DNA of 64,000 nt from Inonotus obliquus (Eukaryota > Basidiomycota > Agaricomycetes > Hymenochaetales > Hymenochaetaceae): contig JAJHTX010000008.1 in NCBI GenBank assembly GCA_032164295.1, positions 1,178,001 through 1,242,000 of the forward strand, given 5' to 3'. Position 1 is the first letter of the stretch. The number at the start of each line of letters is the position of its first letter. The notes beneath the pieces are model-generated. The model saw only the letters and a program-made list of their open reading frames with translations. It was not told the DNA's origin and ran no database searches. The translations under genes were made by a program, and so were the position numbers. This document shows, piece by piece, positions 45,479-58,330 of this stretch.

Positions 45479-47668
45479 TTATTGATGCGAACCTTGACAG
45501 GACGCAAGAATATCTTTGATGGAGTTCTGTCCCGTATAGTACCAGGCGCAAAGTGTCTGTGAAAGGAGGTATGTGGGAAACGTGCCAGCGTAGTGAGGGG
45601 AGCAGACGTACAATAAGGAGGTAGTAAACAACCATCATGTACCCTTCGGCCCAGTTTGTTTTGGAGTCGGCCAATACGTAGTTGACGAGGAAGCACGAGG
45701 AGAGCATTACGGTGACTTCAAACATATCTGGATGGTATCAATAAGTACATAAATATGTAGCTCAGTATCACAATCTTGCCGAGGGCGAGGGAGGAGCTGA
45801 CATGTATCACGTACCGAAAAGCAGTAATAACGGCTTCCCCATGGACCATGCCAGAAGTTCCAATACTGGTGTCCAAAAAAGAATGAACTGAATACTCATG
45901 TCAATCGCCCGATTTTCCGCGAGCGTTTCCGGTGGTCGCGGTTTCAGGAAGAGTAAAGCACGTAGGAAATAGGCGACGGCAACGAAAGCATCCGCAGAGA
46001 AAGAGACCATTGGAATTAATACAAGTCCAAACCATTCCTCCGTAATCTCTCCGCTTTCATGTACATGCCCGACAGAAGTGACAAGCTTTACATCAATGAG
46101 AGTTGTTAGAAGGCGAACATTCAAGCAGTAATATCGGGCTTACCATCTCGGCAGTAACGGCCATTACGGGGATAATAGACAACAAGAACAGCGAGCAGAA
46201 CCATGCGTTCACTTTCGGCTCTTTATGCTTGCGGTGGTAGATCTCATCATGTTCTTGCTTTGTTGAGGGAATAGGAATCGAGACTTTGACCTTTCCTTCC
46301 CGAGGAGGGTTGTGCAAGAAGATACGTGAGGCAATGTATCTTCAGATCAAGTATCCACGTCAGCAAGACGATAACTAGGCAGGTAATGGCCAATGACCAA
46401 TCTTACACCGTGAGAAGCAAAATCGATATGCCATAGCTCATTCTCAGAAAGTGTTCTTTCCACGTATCCCCCGTCAGGGTGTCTTCAGCTAATGACGTAT
46501 GGTCGAGAGCTGCAAAGACGGCAGCCGGAAGAAGTAAGCTCAGGACGCTATCATACAGTCAAAGAGCAGGTTAGTATTCCTATTATACTGCAGACCGAGG
46601 ATGTACGAAACGCACCCAACTGCCAAAAGTGTATGGTTGAGCTGAGAATAGTGTGAATGAAGATGTTGCTCGTATATACGCGCTCCTCCTGTAAGGAAGC
46701 CAATTCCCGGAACGAGCAGCAGATGCAGTAGGATAACACCTGAATGGCAAATGTTAACGCCTTATTTGCTACATAGAAATGAGAACGTACCGACTAGCGT
46801 TGACTGTAGGATGCGGAGCCTGCGAGAGGCGGAAAGTAAGTACAACCTCTTCGGAACCATATAAGTGACTGGTACTCACTCGCACTTCAGTAGCAAGACA
46901 ATGGCAAGCATGGCTTCAACGGCACTAAAACACAATTATGAACGAGATACGTCAGACAAAATACATAGACTCACTTGTTCAAAGTGATGACAATAAGGTC
47001 TCCTATATGTTTTCCGGTATAAAACTGCATCTGTTTGCCACCAAACTCGAAGAGCTTCACGAGAGGAACGATTGATAGGAAGCAGACTGCGCTTAACTCA
47101 GTCAAGCTTGGTGGGGACGGTGTATGCGAGTAAAAACGTACGTGAGAATATCACTTTCCAGTTTTGCGGATGTGTTTCATCAACGAGGAATATGGCCCAT
47201 GCAAAAGGGATGCAGATGAGTAAGAAGTTTAATACTAGAATACGATTATTAGACTGAATGTTCTGCATAAAGAGTATACAGTAACAGCATACCGCTAGAT
47301 GTCAGAGTATTTTTCATACTCTCAAACCAGCCTATCTTCCTCATCCCTTTGCCGGTGAAGCGATCCCATGCCGCCTGCCGACGATCTCCATCCAAGTACA
47401 GTTCGTGCTCAACCCTGTGGGTAAACTCATGCATGCCTTGTTCCACCTGTTCGAGGCGGGCCGAGATTCTGTGCCGCGCATGGTCATCACCTGGAGGCAA
47501 TTCGTTCACAGTTGCGTCCGAACTCAATGTTCTCATCTCTATGGGCGGGGAATAACCTTTGGAATATACATGGTCGTATTGAGCGTATGTCGGATCCGGC
47601 TGGGCAATCGCGGTTGACGGTGTAGTGGGTTCAGATGGTGCTTGATATCCATTCGAAGCGTAGGTCAT
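45479..47668 (-). CDS. CAX-type cation/proton antiporter (526 residues), paralog 1
   Basis: Membrane antiporter of the CaCA superfamily, probably vacuolar. Eleven exons, 47293-47668, 47142-47234, 46975-47086, 46880-46924, 46791-46819, 46616-46739, 46407-46547, 46144-46339, 45815-46085, 45612-45727 and 45479-45556, give 527 codons with phases matching. The cytosolic N-terminus of about 125 residues is followed by alternating hydrophobic segments. The first repeat reads IVITLNNAVEAMLAIVLLLKCELRILQS and aligns with the CAX GNAVE region. The second repeat reads GLVLIPMVSFSADAFVAV where classical CAX proteins have a GNAAEH motif, so the second signature is lost. The C-terminus (ADSKTNWAEGYMMVV...CAWYYTGQNS) is CAX-like. 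Cation specificity cannot be read from the sequence. Confidence 0.88.
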
Positions 47669-48821
47669 GGTAGAACGAAGAACGGGGGCATAAGCAGGCG
47701 CACATTAGCGAATCGAAGTTAATAAAGCCAACGCGACGGTGCGAGAAGCTTCGTGTCGGCTACGGGATATCATGCCAAGCCATTTCGGTGTCGTCTAGTG
47801 GCTGGCTTGTGATCGACAGCGGTGAGCAATGACCGCTGACGTGATCCATGTACGCCGCCTTTCGATGGCTAAAAAAGCACGTCTCATGAGTCGAGTTCCA
47901 TATTCCTCGCCCTTGTGGATGCTTCCAAGCAATAATTTGAGAGTGCCTCTTGGATTGACTACCGATCTTCATAAGGAATGCAATGACTTGCCCAGGTCTG
48001 CGCCCGCTATCGACTTTTTCCACAGAGCAGGTCTCCGGAGCTAACAACGCGCGGTCTGGTTGCCCGTGAGGAATCCGCGACGATTCGAAACTCCTATCCA
48101 TCCGCTATCGTAGAAGTGTCGGCGTATCGCTTGCATCGCTCTGTTCTCGCAGCTCGGACCATGTCGAGCGGATATTTGGCAAGATCAAGCATTGCTAGCC
48201 ATTCAGAAGAAAGATGCCCATTCGAGCATGCTATTCTTCAACTAGTAGAAACTGCAGTAATGAACGTGTAAGAGGTTGTGGAACTGGAGTTCTGGACCAT
48301 TCTCAATAAGCGTGCGGCATCATGCGTATGTCAGAGACTAAACGATGTTAGTGATACGCGAGGAATTGAGCGAGCTAGTTGGGTGATGAAGATGGTGCAG
48401 GGATAAAAAGAAACCCCCGAGGCAAGGCAGATTTCGTTTTCTCACTCAGTCAGAGCCTTTCGGACTCGGAGTGACGATATCCATTGAAACACGATCACGT
48501 GGCTATCACGGGTGGCCTTGCTGCGTGGCAAATGACGAAAACACAGCTGTGTATAATTGCATTGTATGATATAATTATGTAGCACTACAAGGTCCAGCCT
48601 GCGCGATGGATATCTACGTAAGCTGATGAAGAGTGGAAATGATGGTCAATTCTAAGGAGGTGAGCGTGGTTCGAAGCAAATGAATGAAATGCAACACTAG
48701 TGTGCAATGATAGAAACTAAAAATGATGTGAATGCGTGATGAAGTAGCACCGCTGAGAATATGCATGCGTGCAAGAGAGAGAAAACAGTGTCCTTAAATC
48801 TAGTATGATCTTTCTTGGCGA
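47669..48821. other. intergenic region between the two CAX-type genes
   Basis: No supported gene. It should hold the promoter of paralog 1 and the 3' flank of paralog 2. A 113-codon minus-strand frame (47760-48101) has no homology that I recognise. Confidence 0.5.
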
Positions 48822-51218
48822 TTACCTGAGCGGGACGGCCCGCTTGACGATATCCTCGACAATGATCTCGACGCCCTTCTCTATCGTCGCAACTGCCTCG
48901 CCCAATGGATCACCTTCGAGTTCCCGCGCGTGACACGAGCGGAGCATTTCTTCAATAGCGCTTTGGCCTTTGTAGAACCATGAAACAGTCGCCTGGCAGA
49001 TAGGTTAGAGACAACTGTGGTGGAAGACGTGCATGCATAAGCGGGGGAACGTACAATCATGAAGTAGAAGGCGATCATTATATACCCTTCAGCCCAGTTG
49101 GTCTTTGAGTCAGCGGTGACATAATTGACAAGGAAACAAGCGCCGATCAATATCGCGACCTCGAACAAATCTGCGATAATTCGAATTAAGGTGAACCGTC
49201 AACTCGTGTCGCAAAGGACCACTTACCAAAAAGTAGCATGAGTGGTCTCCCTGTCCACCACGCAAGCAGTACTAGGAATGGCATCCAAAACAGCGTAAAC
49301 TGTATACTCAAGTCAATCGCACGATCCTCTGCGAGAGTCTTCGGTGGTTCAGGCTTCATGAAACACAGTGTACGCAGGAAGTACAGTATAGCTACGCAGC
49401 CGTCGGCAGAGAAAGAGACGATCGGCAAAAGAATGAGCCCGAACCACTCCTCGCCAATCTTGCCACTCTCGCGCACATGCTCGACGGATTCGACAAGCTA
49501 TTTGTATACATTGCGTCACAGAGGAGTAAGAAGTTTAAATGTAATTGAATCGCACCAATTCCGCTGTGAACGCAAAAATAACGATTGTCACAGTTAGGAA
49601 AATCGTGCAGAACCACGGGTTCACCTTCGGTTCTGCATGTCGGAGGTGATCCTCTTCATGGCGGAGCTCTGGAGGTGCACCGGGTGGGGGACGAAAGGCA
49701 TTTCCTTCGCCTGGTGGGTTATGCAAGAAAATTCGCGAGGCAATGTAACTAAACACCTGTTCAGCTCTAGAATGTCATGCGAGAAGATAAAAGAAATACA
49801 TTGTAAGCAGAATAATCGCAAGACCATGACTCATTTGCAAGAACTGGTTAACAGAGTCTGTACCAGTAAGCGCCGCTTCTGCCGTCGTGCTATTGTCAAG
49901 CGCAGCAAAGAACGCAGCAGGGATAAGCAAACTCAAAACACTGTCAGAGAATCAAGCAATATTAATCACTGCCGGGTTTTCCAAAACCGTGCAAAGAGGA
50001 TTGAAGCTCACCCGACGGCAAGAAGAGTATGGTTAAGCTGCGTGTAGTGAGGATGCAGAGATTGCTCATATATGCGGGCGCCACCTGTAAGAAAGCCTGT
50101 CCCTGGAATGAGGAGCAAATGCAACAGAACAACGCCTATTCGATATTCCGACAGATTGTGAACTCAGCATTCCTGGAAACGGCGAATACTGAAGGCCCTA
50201 CCAATTATTGTTGACTGAAGAATGCGGAGCCTATGAATTGGAGGTGGTGAGCATGCCGTAATAAGTAACCGGGGCGACGAATAATATAATTGGAAGGGCA
50301 GAAGAGCAGTAGGCCATGCTTCCATTTGGAATTTTACCAAGTGAAGATGAGAACTTACTCGCATTTGATTAGCAGGATGATAGCCAGCGTAGCTTCCACG
50401 ACGCTGAAACAGGTATGAATGATCGAAGAACCGAATGGAAACAAGAAAGCGAAGAATATTACTTGTTCAATGTCACAGTGATGAGGTCTCCCAGGTCCTT
50501 GCCCGTGTAAATGGCCATTTGTTCTCCCCCGAAGTCAAAAAGCTTCGCAAGGGGTATAATGGACAAGAAGCATACTATAATAAAATGAGCACATAAGAGT
50601 GGAGCAAAACACGCGGAACGGCTCACGAGCGAAAATGAGGTTCGGATTATGAAAGCCGCTCTCGTCTTCTTCGTCACCATGCCTCGCCCTGGTAAAATGA
50701 GCAGCCCAAGCAATTGGAATAAATATCAGGAATGCATTCAGTCCTGCCCGAAGTATCCGTTAGGCTGGGTTGCAGGCGGAATGAAACACGGACGGACCAC
50801 TGGAGGTAACAGTATTCTTCAGGCTTTCAATCCAAGTGATCTTCCTCCTACCTTTCCCTCGGAAGCGGTCCCATATCTCGTGGCGGCGAGTCCGTCCTTC
50901 CTCGTCCATATAGAGATTGTGCTCGACTCCGTGAACGATACCTCGAAAACCGCCTTGAACCCGAGTTGAGATCCTGCGTTGAAGGCTTGCATCGTGCGGA
51001 CTCAACCGCTCTTCGTGCACAGTCACGTTTTGATTAAGAGGCTTCATTTCGATGTGCACAGAAGAGCCGCTTGACCGAGGGCTCCCATCATGTGCGTGTG
51101 CTCGCGCCGGTTCTGTAATCGAGCTCTGAGTTGAGTGAGGCTCTGGAGCATGATTGTGGTCGTTCGAGTCAAAATTACGGGTGCCAAGAGGCGCCAATCG
51201 TGCGGAGGAGGAGGACAT
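48822..51218 (-). CDS. CAX-type cation/proton antiporter, paralog 2
   Basis: Tandem paralog of 45479-47668 with the same exon layout. Exon 1 is 50798-51218 (140 codons plus one base), and its N-terminus is longer and Ser/His-rich. The shared block KITWIESLKNTVTSSG precedes the membrane part. Repeat 1 reads ITVTLNNVVEATLAIILLIKCE, repeat 2 LILLPIVSFSADGCVAILYFLRTL, again without GNAAEH. The loop after the first helix is longer (HFTRARHGDEEDESG) than in paralog 1. The last exon is longer than in paralog 1 (SWFYKGQSAIEEMLRSCHARE, then about 35 further residues) and ends at 48822. The reading is open through all exons I followed, although I did not total every codon. Confidence 0.85.
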
Positions 51219-53189
51219 GGTCGCCCAAGAGGCTTGGGCGAAGAACTGCCAAGATTTAGGTAGAGTGAGAGAGAGTGGGCTGTGGATCGTAAAGGTGAAT
51301 CAAAGTCGCGTAGGACACGTTGCTGCAAGCGATGGTGCTAAAGTTATTTTGGCGGCACAGCCCAATCAGCGCCGCTATCGAGGCTATCAACATTGCCCGT
51401 CATTGACCGACTTAGGCTTTCTATGTCCTTTCTCTGAGAAAAAAGATGGAGCATCGTCTTGTAATTCGGGAAGGTAGGAAACGTAGTCATAGTTGCGGCG
51501 ATGAGAAAAAGTTTAGACAGTGAGCAAGGGCAATCAAAGGGCGTCGATCACAAAGATGATCTACATCCGAAACGGGCAGGAAACTCTTTGCTTCCGTCTT
51601 TCATGAGGTCGTCGCCTTCCTGCGGCTTGATGATACGTGTCACCCCGACAAAACTCTGCTCGAAGTGGCCTGTCCTTTCCACAGGTGCACACTCAGCTTA
51701 CTCTTCCTGCAGAAGACTGGCACCGACTGTTGAACGCCTCTCAGAGAAAAGATACATCTTCTCATTTCATTCTGCTTCTTTTGACTGCAAGACCCGATCA
51801 GACCGGTTGTTCTGGTGCATTATGGTCTGACCAGCAAACTATTCCGAGCTCTCTTTCATCATATAACGGTCAAAATCAGCTCTAGTCTCATCACTCAGCT
51901 GTTGTGTTGTTCATTCTTCATGCTACTCAGATGTTAAATCGTCATCAGCCAAGCAATCTTCCCACCTACTGGTCTATTTCGAGGCGTCCGAGATCGTATA
52001 GATCCACGACTCTTTGTATACATAGTGGTAGGAAATCTTACCCAGCTGATGTGATATGATGCGCGAACCCATACCTATTCCCGACATCGCCGATCTGACC
52101 GCAGGAATGCGCGTAGAAGGCTTACGTCTCCGCATCCCTAAATCCACTCTGATGGGCGTCCCTGAATTGTGCTCCTTAGCTCTCAGCAAAATCGGGTCCG
52201 ACGTTTCCGAGTTGCTTCCATAGCAGCTTGTAAAATGGTTTGGTTTCTCCGGTACAATTCCTGCAGGTGAGAACCTTTCACCGACCGTCATTCTCCTGGT
52301 ACTGGATACTCCGAATCGTGCAGCCTTCTAGGAGCTCCTGAATGGCAGTGCACGACACTCCTGCCGGTTTTCCAAAACTTTCAGTTGAGATACATCCGCT
52401 CGTTCTCAAATTATCCGGATGGATTACCGTAATGATAGATGATAGAACCTCTTAGCCGAGTACGTCTTCCAAAGCTAAAACATATCGGAGTCCTGATCTC
52501 AATACGATTCTCTAGCAAAGAACATTCTGAGCTAGATCGCGGATCGTCCAAAATACTCTACTGGCCATTGAAATAATCCCGAACATCCTCACCACACAGT
52601 ACGACTTGACTGCGATTGGTAAGACCGTGCAGTGCCGGGAGTCTCCAAGCATTCTCATTCGTGGCCTCGTGGGAGGAGCATGCCTTCTTACAATTTGAAA
52701 GGTCTTCTCCCGCTGTCAGCATCCTTTGACCGGCGCCGTGCGTCCCATCAACGGCGGAAAGGCTACGCGTTTCATCGTCCGTCAAATATTGATACCTATT
52801 GAATTCTAAGGGTGCGCCAATCGTTTATTACGAGGATGGCGGGATTATTGCGCCCCCGTCCATATACCGTTATCCATTTTGAGGACCAGAAGATCATACT
52901 TTGCCCTATTCGGTTTGTGCTTCTCGCCTAGACTTTTCCTGGCATTGAAAGGAATGACCATTCTGGTGGTACGGTCGGTTCATTTCTACATGGTGGGGCT
53001 TCTGGCGATCACTAATACGTTCGTTGTTGCCACTTCTCAATTTATTAAGGGAGTTTCGACGGTGACGAGAAGGCGGAGCTGAATGTTTGTTTGTTTTTTT
53101 CAACCTGTGTCTGTCTTCTCATCCGGATCCAACCATCGTGGTCTTGAAGATTTCTTAGACTTGCTGAGTTAATCAATCCTTCGACAACA
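51219..53189. other. 2-kb stretch without a supported gene
   Basis: Several 60-110 codon frames on both strands, none with a recognisable motif or coherent splicing. The first few hundred bases should contain the promoter of CAX paralog 2. Confidence 0.45.
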
Positions 53190-53197
53190 TATAAAAA
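53190..53197 (+). promoter_or_regulatory. TATA box of the hydrophobin gene
   Basis: TATAAAAA lies 135 bp before the ATG, followed by a C/T-rich leader, a layout common for strongly expressed fungal genes. Confidence 0.65.
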
Positions 53198-53324
53198 GCC
53201 TCGTATTCTGGTCTCTTCAGCCCCCAGTCGAACAAAGTCTTCCGTTCTACAGTTTCCGAGTCCTTTGCTATCGCATACACACTCTTTACGCTCTTCAGCC
53301 ACATCTCTCCACCTTATAACAACG

Positions 53325-53773
53325 ATGTTCGTCAAGTTGATCTCCGTTGCTTCCCTCGCCATCCTTGCGGTCGCCACCCCTACTCCCGTCCCCGCTGACA
53401 GTCAGTGCAACACGGGTCCGGTTCAGTGCTGCAACACCGTTCAGAAAGCTGACAGCCCGAATGCTGCGGCACTTCTTGGTCTCCTCGGAGTCGTTGCTCA
53501 AGGCGTAGATGCGCTTGTCGGCGTTAACTGCTCTCCTATTAGTGCAAGTACTTATTTATTTTTTCAAGTAAACTGAAAGCTAATGCTTGGGGCCTCTGGT
53601 TTGCAGGTCATTGGTCTTGGTAGCGCTGAATGCAAAGCAAGCCCTGTCTGCTGCACGAACAACAGCTTCAGTAAGTCAAATAGACCCACTGGCTCGCTGT
53701 TTTCCGTGGCTAAACACCCTTTATAGGTGGCATCATTGCTCTCGGCTGCGTCCCCGTCAACGTTGGCCTCTGA
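53325..53773 (+). CDS. class I hydrophobin (109 residues)
   Basis: Small secreted surface-active protein that coats hyphae and fruiting structures. Exons 53325-53543, 53607-53670 and 53727-53773 give 110 codons. A signal peptide is followed by the mature part with eight cysteines in hydrophobin order: C-x6-CC-x32-C-x12-C-x5-CC-x12-C. The first intron must use a GC donor (AGT|GCAAGT) to stay in frame; the available GT donors give the wrong phase. The second intron has GTAAGT. The class is called from the long CC-to-C spacing. A TATA box lies at 53190. Confidence 0.95.
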
Positions 53774-54151
53774 GCATGTTCGTCGGAACGTCTGGGAGTC
53801 GGGAACGTTATACTCCAATACCCACGCTCTTTATCTGCCTAGTAGCTATATCTCCTTAGTTGGAAACTGCCCATTCCGTTAAAGATACACATTGCGTTCT
53901 TAATGTTAATGGCAGTCGGCGTGTTGTGTGGTTTTGTTTATTCAGAGTGAGCAACGTAAGCAATGCAGCACGTGCTAACACGCATGTACATCACGTGTCG
54001 ACAGCAAAGCTCGTGCCGCTTGGTACTGCAAAGTCAAGTTGTGGATGATGACTAGTGCTTTGAGTAGTCGCCGCTTTACTTGCCTGACACGTCCATAAGC
54101 GGTGTCATTTGCCGTGAGTTGGCAACATTTCTATATGCTAAGGCGACGACG

Positions 54152-56484
54152 ATGCCAGATATCTGTATCACATCATCACCAACAGCGGAAAGCCCAGCTG
54201 AGGAGAAGCTCGATGCTTTTGAATTCCCACCGCCATCTGCCTCCACCTCCACTCAATCCTCCTCAGCCCCAGACACTCAGGAAGGAGTAAAGAAATCTCG
54301 CCGACATACTGCTTTCTATCCACATATGAACTCGTCTAACAGGTTGCAGAAACCGTTCAGCAGGAGTGCGGCCAAACGCGAGAGCGTTATGGCTCTTGGG
54401 AGCATCGAACACCTCCAGCATTATTTCACCAAGACGGGCATTGCAGCAAAGCAGGAGTGAGTTCTATTCCCTGCAAGCTTCTCCTCTCTCCTGCTTGTCG
54501 TATTCTTCGTGCAATATCGCTAAAACACATACGCAGATCACTGAAAGACAATAAAGGTCTTGTACCTGCTATCGGAAGTATTTCGAACCGCCCGTTGAGG
54601 CCATCGCTGAGTAGCATCCAGGAATTCCACCTTCCACCGTCTCCTGATGTTCCTGTATTCGCACGTTCACCGTACCCATCCATCGAAAGAACATACGAAG
54701 TCGATCCAGAAAACCTGAAACCGGGAGTAATTAGGGATCTAGAGGCCGTAGCCGAATGTTGGGCGCTGTCGGGGGACAATGCGAAATTAGAAGGAAATTT
54801 TGACGTCCTCTCTGGGCTAAGACTCACCACTCAACTTATTCGCTCCGTGCGCAACTATTGTGTATCTTTACCGGACGATACAATTGCCCTTCACCCGATC
54901 AAACAGCATTTCCGCCCTAGCTCCCTCCAACCTGTGCCAACCAAGCGAGTAACGTCAACCTCGAACGGTAATTCGGATCCTATGGCCCGCATACGGCGAC
55001 TAGCTCTCGAAGTCCTTGCAGTGCTGCGGGCCCTAGAAGAACGAGCACGGCTACCGTTATCAGATGAGGCTTACGATGCCCAGAGTGATCGTGTGTCTTC
55101 CCAGGAATCTCGTTCGCCAGAACCCATTCAAGCGGTACTCGAGAACGACGAGCTCCAACAACAACGACGTTCATCCCCTCAAGGCCATGACGTTACCTTC
55201 GCCATTTCCGTCGTATCCGTTCCTGGTCGATCTGAAGGTGTTCCTGTATGGGACGATGAAGAGGAAGATGAATTCAAACCGGAGGAGGGAGAGAAACGTG
55301 ATGTCTGGGATGAGCGCCTCGTACTTGGAGGTGGATGGTTGTACCGCCAGGACATCCCTCTAGCAGACCTCAAGAATGAACGCGGAGTTATAGAGAAGTA
55401 TCTCGAGGCGGTTGACGAGGCCCTATTCGAAGGACGAAGTCCAGACGGCCTCCGAGGGTGGGGACGAGCAGCTCGATTGGAGAGGGATAGAGAAGCTAAG
55501 GGTCGACGAACGAGTTTCGGACGGCGTCGAGATGATGTCTCCCCTATGCGTCGTAACAGATCAGTGTCTCCAGGAATAACTGAGGCAATGATTAACATGG
55601 TCATTACTGAGGAGACAGAGTCACCAGAACAGACCGATGCTGAGGAGAGTGTAGATGAGGACGACCTTCCTGAATGGGCTAAGCGTAATGCTTTCCCGGA
55701 TGATCCACTTGGTATTTCAGTTGCTTTTATTCCTCACTTCATCGAGCTAATGTCATTTTTACCTCTTTACCAACTTAACTAGCTCGAGCACACGCGCTGC
55801 TATTTGCCCTCCTCCCAGCTTCTCTCCTTCCGCTCTTACCAACACCTTACACGTCACGAATTGAGCTACTCACGGCATTGTCCTCCGGCCAACTATTGTG
55901 TGTGGCATACAATGCAGGTATCCGCAGGAGCCGCAAAATGTGGGGGTACATCAACAAAGACGCAGTTCATGACATCGCTTTTCTTGAGTCGAAGGCGGCT
56001 GCGGATGAAGGTGGAGGCGAAGCTGCCGAGAAACATAAGACCGGATGGACATTCAGAAGGACGGATAACCTACGTCTTTGGGCTGCGTACGTAGTTTCGT
56101 TCAACACGTGCTTGATCCGTAGATGAGATACTAACTTGACATAATTACAGGGCTCTAAAACTTCGATATCTCATACCACTCACAACTCCAGCAGCAGCTC
56201 TGTCCGTACCCACACAAACATCGCTCTCCGCTTCTACTTCAGGATCTAGCGCGCATGCTTCAACAAGTAACGACTCACTTGCTACTTCTCGACCTACTTC
56301 TCGACCTATTACACCAACATCACCCGCACGAACACAGTTCATTCCTGGAAAGGGAGAGGTACCGTTGATTGGTTTTGATGCGAAGATTGTTGCACGTCGT
56401 GACGAGGGCTGGGATGCTATGCTTGAGACTGTCATTATCGAGTGGGTTAACGCTGTCGTGGAAGAACGACGCATCGATCGGTAA
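54152..56484 (+). CDS. conserved fungal protein of unknown function (705 residues)
   Basis: Exons 54152-54456, 54537-55711, 55783-56086 and 56151-56484 total 706 codons with phases matching. The N-terminal two thirds are mostly low complexity: Ser/Pro-rich, then acidic (VWDDEEEDEFKPEEGE), then Arg/Ser-rich. Ordered blocks are a segment around GVIRDLEAVAECWALSGDNAKLEG and the C-terminal third, with ARAHALLFALLPASLLPLLP, LTALSSGQLLCVAYNAGIRRSRKMWGYI and TGWTFRRTDNLRLWAAALKLRY. The last block has the look of a calponin-homology-like helical domain, but that is only an impression. I chose ATG 54152 as the first in-frame methionine. Confidence 0.82.
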
Positions 56485-57173
56485 TTGATATGTTCATTAA
56501 TGTCAGTGGGGCAGTACATGATAGTGTGAGTATGGAATTTTTGTCTACCGCTTTGATCTCTGTACGGCCTGACTGACTAGTATGTATTCTAGATACATTG
56601 TGGAACCATGCAACAAATTCACGAACTTTACATACATACATGCAAATGGATATCATTGTCACTATACGAAAATTCATGCAATTACATTCCGGAATAATAT
56701 AAGTTACTGATCCTCGGTTTCATGCTCCGTTGTCTTCAGGAACGTTGGACCCTTGGAGGGGAGTATCGAAGTGGATTAACACGGTCTTGCGTCCAGGAAA
56801 GACAACATCATTGCGGCTAAGACTCCCGACCAGATTAATTGGGCAATAACCATGGCCAGGTCGGAGAATTGGCCTATGGTCGGAGCTACCTAATCCCAAC
56901 TTTCAAATCATAATTCAGCGCGTGAGACCGAGACCGAGAATGGCTCCCATTCCCAACTCTCTTATCGGCTGCAGTACTATACAGAAATCGCGCTCATGCA
57001 AGGCAGAGACAATAGAAATTTATGGTCGAATAATCTCTTCTCCATCATGTGCAATGGCAACACGACTTTTGCATAAACCCCTGATGCAATACTCTTCCTG
57101 GCTACATGATCAACTGTACAGGTTCTCTTAATGATGCAAGGAATCATTCTGGACCTATCAATATCGTGATGTC
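56485..57173. other. intergenic region with a degenerate dispersed repeat
   Basis: No gene. Around 56890-57110 the sequence resembles 60890-61050 in the same orientation, with shared blocks such as GAGACCGAGAATG/AAGACCGAGAATG and CTCTTATC/TGTCTTATC. Confidence 0.5.
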
Positions 57174-58330
57174 CTATTCTACAAGGTTATCGCTGCTCAA
57201 AATTGAATGTTGGGCCCAAATCCCGATATCTTTCGTGTAGTCCGCGTCGTGCGCATCAAGGACATGCAGGTTCTCTTCGCTCAGCTGATCACCTCCAGGG
57301 GGCACCTGCTCCTCGTCTGTAGCACAGACCTTCATCGGAATGTCATCAACATCCTCGTCAAACGACTCCCAGTCTTCCATATACTGACTCTCCACATCGT
57401 CACTTGCACCGCCAGTTTGCTTCCGCTTCTTAGACCGTTTCCCTTCAGAAGGCTTTGGGCGTCCCACTAATCTCCAAGGATTTTTGGCTGATTCCCGACG
57501 GTTGCGGTCCTTGAGTCCCTCTTTGCCGCTCTCGGAATGCCACATGTCGAGAACTTTCTGGATCTTTGCAGCCTCCATGTCCGACAGTTTGCAGAGGAAT
57601 ATGTAGCAAGACAGGAATTCGTCGAACACGCCTAGGCTGAAGTTTGTTTCCGTAGCCTGGACCACCTTATAATTCATCAGGCTGGTGCAGACACATGGCA
57701 CAGAAATAGGAGCTTACCACCTTGCCTTCCTCCCAATTTGACACGTATATATGCATGTCCGTGTCAACCATAGTAGCACCAAATAACATAGAATCGTCGA
57801 ATCCAAGAGCCCGGCGTTGATGTTGAGCCGAACATAGATCCATGGTGAGTTGGCGTGAAGCAGACAGAGCATCATTCACCTTGTCTTCGCAAACAAATGT
57901 GACGACACACATATTACTACCGTCCCTAACGTCCGATGAGAAGATCTGATTGTTTGGCAACATCATCAAGAACCGCGCCCAGTCGGGTGGCAGGTCAATC
58001 ATGAAGACATTGTCAGCAGTGACTGTCCAAGGAGATGCAGGCAGAAACAAGTCTCTTTCAGCCCTTCCAACTCAATGAGCATGCCAGCACATAAAGCGAT
58101 GCGGATGTGTGAATCACCGGTGAGAGTGCTTTCCTCCAGAACGACACTCGAACGCCAATTCCATCAATACGTCTACTCCTGATCTTATCTCCGCTTCCTG
58201 CTGTCTTTCCCGTGCGTTAGCAGTTTCGTGGGAGTCCCAGGCGTAAAGAATCGTGTTGAGCCACCTCTTGATCTGGAAGGGATCTCTTTCTTCAAATCTA
58301 CTGTCCGGTAAAATGTTGACCCATTGCGCG
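57174..58330 (-). CDS. dispersed repeat gene, copy 2 (better preserved, unrecognised family)
   Basis: Same-strand relative of 30725-32300. The C-terminal exon (57174-57713) is open and reads through the site where copy 1 is shifted: VFDEFLSCYIFLCKLSDMEAAKIQK, a conserved LDMWHSESGK block, a basic GKRSKKRKQ patch, then an acidic stretch. The preceding exon contains DLPPDWARFLMMLPNNQIFSSD and ends at an intron with a GTAAGCTCC donor (about 57716). The upstream block around 58100-58330 (SRFEERDPFQIKRWLNTIL) is in another frame, so a further intron or damage lies between. Homology continues to about 58760. No known domain is recognised. Two copies with flanking repeats point to a mobile or duplication-prone unit. 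Confidence 0.55.

Noticed and set aside
47760..48101. 113-codon minus-strand frame between the CAX-type genes
   Set aside because: It lies in the promoter region, has no recognised motif and has no counterpart near paralog 2.
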